From: Bacillus_BU sp051233475
Lineage (GTDB): Bacteria > Bacillota > Bacilli > Bacillales > Cytobacillaceae
Assembly: GCF_051233475.1 (NCBI RefSeq)
Contig: NZ_JBKFGH010000014.1
Location: forward strand, 62,001-126,000
Direction of reading: 5' to 3'
DNA: 64,000 nt
The position numbers and the translations under genes were made by a program. Below are positions 60,520 through 64,000 of this stretch, in pieces; the first letter of the stretch is position 1, and every line of letters begins with the position of its first letter. Under the pieces are notes generated by a model. That model was not told the origin of the DNA and ran no database searches. It worked only from the letters and a program-made list of their open reading frames with translations.

Positions 60520-62529
60520 TTAATTGTTAGCAACCAATGCCTTCACAATCGCTACAACATTCTCAGTTGTGAAACCGTATTCTTGCATAATTTTTTCACC
60601 TGGAGCAGATGCACCGAATTGATCAATCGCCAATACTTCACCTTCATCCCCAGTATATTTATGCCAGCCTAGTGATGATCCCATCTCAATTCCTAAGCGC
60701 TTTTTAACGTTTTTAGGAAGAACGGATTCTTTGTATTCTTTAGATTGCGCTTCAAAGCGATCCCAAGAAGGCATGCTGACTACTGCAACATCGATTCCTT
60801 CGCTTGCAAGCGCTTTTTGTGCTTCAATCGCTAATCCAACTTCAGAACCAGCTGCTAAAATTAATGCGTCTGCTGTTTCTTTTCCAGATGGAGAAACAAC
60901 ATAAGCTCCTTTGGAAACGCCCTCATATGCATTTTCAGCTGTTCCTTTAATAGTCGGAAGATCTTGACGAGTTAAAACAAGTGCAGTTGGAACTGATCTA
61001 GATTCTAATGCTAACTTCCATGCAGCCGCTGTTTCATTTCCATCTGCTGGACGAACAACTGAAAGTCCAGGCATTGCACGAAGTCCAGCTAATTGCTCGA
61101 TTGGCTCATGTGTTGGTCCATCTTCCCCAACCGCAATACTATCATGAGTAAATACATACGTTACTGGAAGACCCATTAATGCTGATAAACGAATCGCCGG
61201 CTTCACGTAATCGGAGAATACAAAGAATGTTCCTCCAAATACTTTCAATCCACTATGAAGAGCCATACCGTTTAAAGCTGCGCCCATCGCAAATTCACGG
61301 ACACCAAACCAAATGTTGCGGCCTTCATACGAATTACGAGAATAATCTCCCGCACCTTTAATGGTCGTTTTGTTTGATCCAGCAAGGTCAGCGGATCCAC
61401 CAAAGAAGTAAGGAACGTTTTTAGCAATCGCATTTAACACTTCACCAGAAGATGCACGGCTTGCTAAGCTTTTCCCTTCTTGGTAAACCGGGATATCCTT
61501 ATCCCATCCTTCAGGCAATTCGCCTTTAGCACCTTGTTCAAATTGAACGGCTAATTCAGGATAAGCTGCTTTATATTGAGCAAATAAGTCATTCCACTCT
61601 TTTTCTTTGTTCACTCCATTTTCAACAACTAATTGGTTGAAATGGCTGTAAACATCTGCAGGAACATGGAAGTCTTCTTCGAAGTCCCATTGGTACGCTT
61701 CCTTCGTAAGCTTTAACTCATTGGCACCAAGCGGTGATCCATGAACATCAGATTTTCCTGATTTATTCGGAGAACCATAGCCAATAACTGTTTTTACTTC
61801 GATTAAAGTTGGATGAGTAAGATCTTGTTTTGCTGTTTCGATCGCTTGAGCAATCGCAGCTAAATCGTTGCCATCTTCAACACGAAGATATTGCCAGCCG
61901 TACGCTTTAAAGCGTCCTTCAACACTTTCAGAGAAGGACTTATTTAGTTCTCCATCTAAAGAGATGTCATTTGAATCATAAAGAACGATCATGCGACCAA
62001 GTTGAAGGTGAGCCGCTAAGGAAGCAGCTTCTGCCGAAACGCCCTCCATTAAGTCTCCATCTCCACAAATTGAGTATGTATAATGGTCGATCACATTAAA
62101 GTTGTCTTTGTTGTATTGTGCAGCTAAATGTCTTTCTGCCATTGCAATCCCAACCGCCATCGCAATCCCTTGACCTAACGGACCGGATGTTGCATCAACG
62201 CCTGGTGTATGACCAAATTCAGGATGCCCTGGAGTCTTGCTGCCCCATTGACGGAAATTCTTTAAATCTTCAATTGATAAGCCATATCCGGATAAGTGAA
62301 GCAAGCTATATAATAACGCGGATCCATGACCTGCAGAAAGCACAAAGCGATCTCGGTTAATCCAATTAGGATTTTTAGGATTATGGTTCATAAACCGTGT
62401 CCAAAGGGTATACGCCATTGGAGCTGCTCCCATTGGCATGCCCGGGTGGCCGGAGTTTGCTTTTTCTATCGCATCAATCGACAATGTACGGATAGAATTA
62501 ATCGACAAAGAATCGATCTGTTCAAACAT
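60520..62529 (-). CDS. tkt: Transketolase
   Basis: ATG 62529 follows GGAAAGGATG. The 669-residue protein has IDAIEKANSGHPGMPMGAAPMAYTLW, the thiamine diphosphate motif GDGDLMEGVSAEAAS...DSNDIS, HDSIAVGEDGPTHEP and the C-terminal domain. It moves two-carbon units in the pentose phosphate pathway. It leads into sirA-yneF in the B. subtilis order, although cydAB intervenes here. Confidence 0.97.
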   Translation of the reverse strand: MFEQIDSLSINSIRTLSIDAIEKANSGHPGMPMGAAPMAYTLWTRFMNHNPKNPNWINRDRFVLSAGHGSALLYSLLHLSGYGLSIEDLKNFRQWGSKTPGHPEFGHTPGVDATSGPLGQGIAMAVGIAMAERHLAAQYNKDNFNVIDHYTYSICGDGDLMEGVSAEAASLAAHLQLGRMIVLYDSNDISLDGELNKSFSESVEGRFKAYGWQYLRVEDGNDLAAIAQAIETAKQDLTHPTLIEVKTVIGYGSPNKSGKSDVHGSPLGANELKLTKEAYQWDFEEDFHVPADVYSHFNQLVVENGVNKEKEWNDLFAQYKAAYPELAVQFEQGAKGELPEGWDKDIPVYQEGKSLASRASSGEVLNAIAKNVPYFFGGSADLAGSNKTTIKGAGDYSRNSYEGRNIWFGVREFAMGAALNGMALHSGLKVFGGTFFVFSDYVKPAIRLSALMGLPVTYVFTHDSIAVGEDGPTHEPIEQLAGLRAMPGLSVVRPADGNETAAAWKLALESRSVPTALVLTRQDLPTIKGTAENAYEGVSKGAYVVSPSGKETADALILAAGSEVGLAIEAQKALASEGIDVAVVSMPSWDRFEAQSKEYKESVLPKNVKKRLGIEMGSSLGWHKYTGDEGEVLAIDQFGASAPGEKIMQEYGFTTENVVAIVKALVANN

Positions 62530-62870
62530 GTGTGTCATCCTTTCCATTTTTAATCAATACATTACTCTTTTAATATTATAGTGCTTGTCTTTTTTACACA
62601 ACAAATTGTATTGCTTTTTTTCAAAAAAATGAGCTAATCTCTCTTATTATGACAAAAAGCTTAAACTATATAATATTTAATTTCATGTTTTCTCTTTCAT
62701 CTGTCGAAATTGTTTATTATGATATATTCATGTCGATTTTCTCCTGTAAAGACATCTGTTAAGATGAAAGTAATATACATACTAATGAAACGAATTGATA
62801 GGAGAAGAACTTACTAAATTGGACAAAATAATAGGAGATTATTCGTTAATCATGATTGGAGAGGTAAAAA
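62530..62870. other. Divergent promoter region of tkt and niaP-like gene
   Basis: AT-rich, 341 bp. A small inverted repeat CATCT-GTTA-AGATG lies at about 62751-62764, upstream of the transporter gene; it could be an operator, but I cannot name the regulator. Confidence 0.3.
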
Positions 62871-64000
62871 ATGAACGGAAACAAATCAATATCTCAGCGT
62901 AAACTTCTTGGAATTGCTGGTCTTGGCTGGTTATTTGATGCGATGGACGTCGGTATGTTGTCTTTCGTTATTGCTGCCCTACAAAAAGACTGGGGCCTGT
63001 CCGCTCAGCAAATGGGCTGGATCGGCAGTATTAATTCAATCGGGATGGCAGTTGGAGCTTTAGTGTTTGGATTAATGGCCGATCGAATGGGCCGAAAAAA
63101 CGTCTTCATCATCACCTTATTGCTTTTCTCAATCGGCAGTGGCTTGTCGGCTTTTGCTACTACTTTAACCATATTTATGCTTTTACGTTTTTTAATTGGT
63201 ATGGGATTAGGGGGAGAATTACCGGTTGCTTCTACCTTAGTTTCTGAAATGGTTTCGGCTGAAAAAAGAGGTCGGGTTGTCGTGTTGCTTGAAAGCTTTT
63301 GGGCTGGCGGTTGGTTAATTGCTGCACTCATCTCCTACTTTATTATCCCGAGATTCGGTTGGGAAACAGCTTTACTGATTAGTGCCCTGCCAGCATTTTA
63401 TGCGATTTATCTACGAATCGGCTTACCCGATTCACCACAGTTCACAGCACAGAAAGGTAATCGAAAGAATTCTATTCTTCAAAACATTACATCTGTATGG
63501 GCAAAACCACATACGGTTCAAACAACGATGTTATGGATTTTATGGTTTTGCGTCGTATTTTCCTATTACGGTATGTTTTTGTGGCTCCCAAGTGTAATGG
63601 TGATGAAGGGCTTCAGCTTAATTAAAAGCTTTCAATATGTACTCATTATGACACTTGCCCAGTTGCCTGGTTATTTCACTGCCGCATGGTTTATTGAAAA
63701 AATGGGAAGAAAGTTCGTTCTCGTTACTTATTTACTGGGCACAGCAGTGAGTGCATATTTCTTCGGTGTAGCTGAATCACTTGGACTTCTCATTACTTCC
63801 GGGATCTTTTTATCTTTCTTTAATTTAGGGGCATGGGGTGCGCTTTATGCTTATACTCCAGAGCAATATCCGGCAGTTATTCGCGGTACCGGGGCAGGGA
63901 TGGCCGCTTCGTTCGGTCGAATCGGGGGAATTCTCGGGCCATTATTGGTTGGTTATCTTGTCGCTCAAAAAACGGCGATTCCAGTCATGTTCACGATCTT
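62871..64000 (+). CDS. niaP: MFS transporter, NiaP/YceI-like (3' end outside window)
   Basis: ATG 62871 follows GGAGAGG. The visible 376 residues hold about 11 helices and match Bacillus YceI, the niacin transporter NiaP: KLLGIAGLGWLFDAMDVGML, GLMADRMGRKNVF, MGLGGELPVASTLVSE, YYGMFLWLPSVM, YAYTPEQYPAVIRGTG. It imports nicotinic acid for NAD synthesis. The gene runs off the right edge only shortly before its expected stop (about 400 residues). Confidence 0.85.
   Translation, partial: MNGNKSISQRKLLGIAGLGWLFDAMDVGMLSFVIAALQKDWGLSAQQMGWIGSINSIGMAVGALVFGLMADRMGRKNVFIITLLLFSIGSGLSAFATTLTIFMLLRFLIGMGLGGELPVASTLVSEMVSAEKRGRVVVLLESFWAGGWLIAALISYFIIPRFGWETALLISALPAFYAIYLRIGLPDSPQFTAQKGNRKNSILQNITSVWAKPHTVQTTMLWILWFCVVFSYYGMFLWLPSVMVMKGFSLIKSFQYVLIMTLAQLPGYFTAAWFIEKMGRKFVLVTYLLGTAVSAYFFGVAESLGLLITSGIFLSFFNLGAWGALYAYTPEQYPAVIRGTGAGMAASFGRIGGILGPLLVGYLVAQKTAIPVMFTI

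Noticed and set aside
62751..62764. NiaR-type operator before the niaP-like gene
   Set aside because: CATCT-GTTA-AGATG is an inverted repeat, but I cannot match it with confidence to the NiaR consensus.
1..64000. CRISPR array
   Set aside because: No regularly spaced short repeats or cas genes were seen; the 24-bp periodicity is a two-copy operator pattern.

Overview
The window comes from a low-GC, endospore-forming member of the Bacillaceae. The right end follows the Bacillus subtilis order around tkt (tkt, sirA, yneF, a ynzD-like Spo0E phosphatase, ccdA, yneI, ccdC/yneJ, yneK) with cydAB and a BmrC/BmrD-like ABC pair inserted. Shine-Dalgarno sites, GTG/TTG starts and hairpin-plus-T terminators are typical of Bacillus. 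A tRNA-Sec gene (selC, anticodon UCA) shows that the organism makes selenoproteins, and one candidate selenoprotein lies in the window.

Layout. 1-4.1 kb (minus strand): a NasC-type molybdenum oxidoreductase with a four-cluster ferredoxin subunit, a haem-b-like membrane subunit and a Tat-exported Rieske-like protein, behind an FNR-like box. 4.4-32.4 kb: a dense metabolic region of sulfur, nitrogen-oxide and amino-acid genes: a MocR regulator, bdbDC, a SufS-like desulfurase, serC, a BenE-like permease, hmp, cysI, an L-2-aminothiazoline-4-carboxylate (ATC) to cysteine operon with transporter and LysR regulator, a HemQ paralogue with deoC, an operon of four PLP enzymes, a candidate selenocysteine lipoprotein, a NirA-type siroheme reductase, two small membrane proteins and a YfmQ-like protein. 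Eight transcription units here carry the same upstream element, two TGGATG-like half-sites exactly 24 bp apart, always in the same orientation relative to the downstream gene. This looks like a local regulon, possibly of the MocR protein.

32.5-34.9 kb: an intact IS66 element with an 8-bp target duplication. 35.0-49.6 kb: a genomic island in the 3' end of selC, bounded by a 69-bp direct repeat of the tRNA. It holds a AAA ATPase/PIN-nuclease pair, a PARIS-like AAA/DUF4435 pair, a protein ending in an SSB-type tail, unknown proteins, and many decayed genes and IS fragments (IS66, IS256, a serine recombinase). It reads as a partly eroded defence island; the original integrase is gone or reduced to tails.

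49.8-64 kb: conserved core genes for cytochrome c maturation, sporulation control, multidrug export, cytochrome bd oxidase with a Rex-like operator, transketolase and an NiaP/YceI transporter that runs off the end. Three copies of a GC-rich, inverted-repeat (MITE-like) element occur at 13.8, 50.3 and 52.7 kb.

All family assignments rest on reading motifs and remembered homologues; no database search was run.
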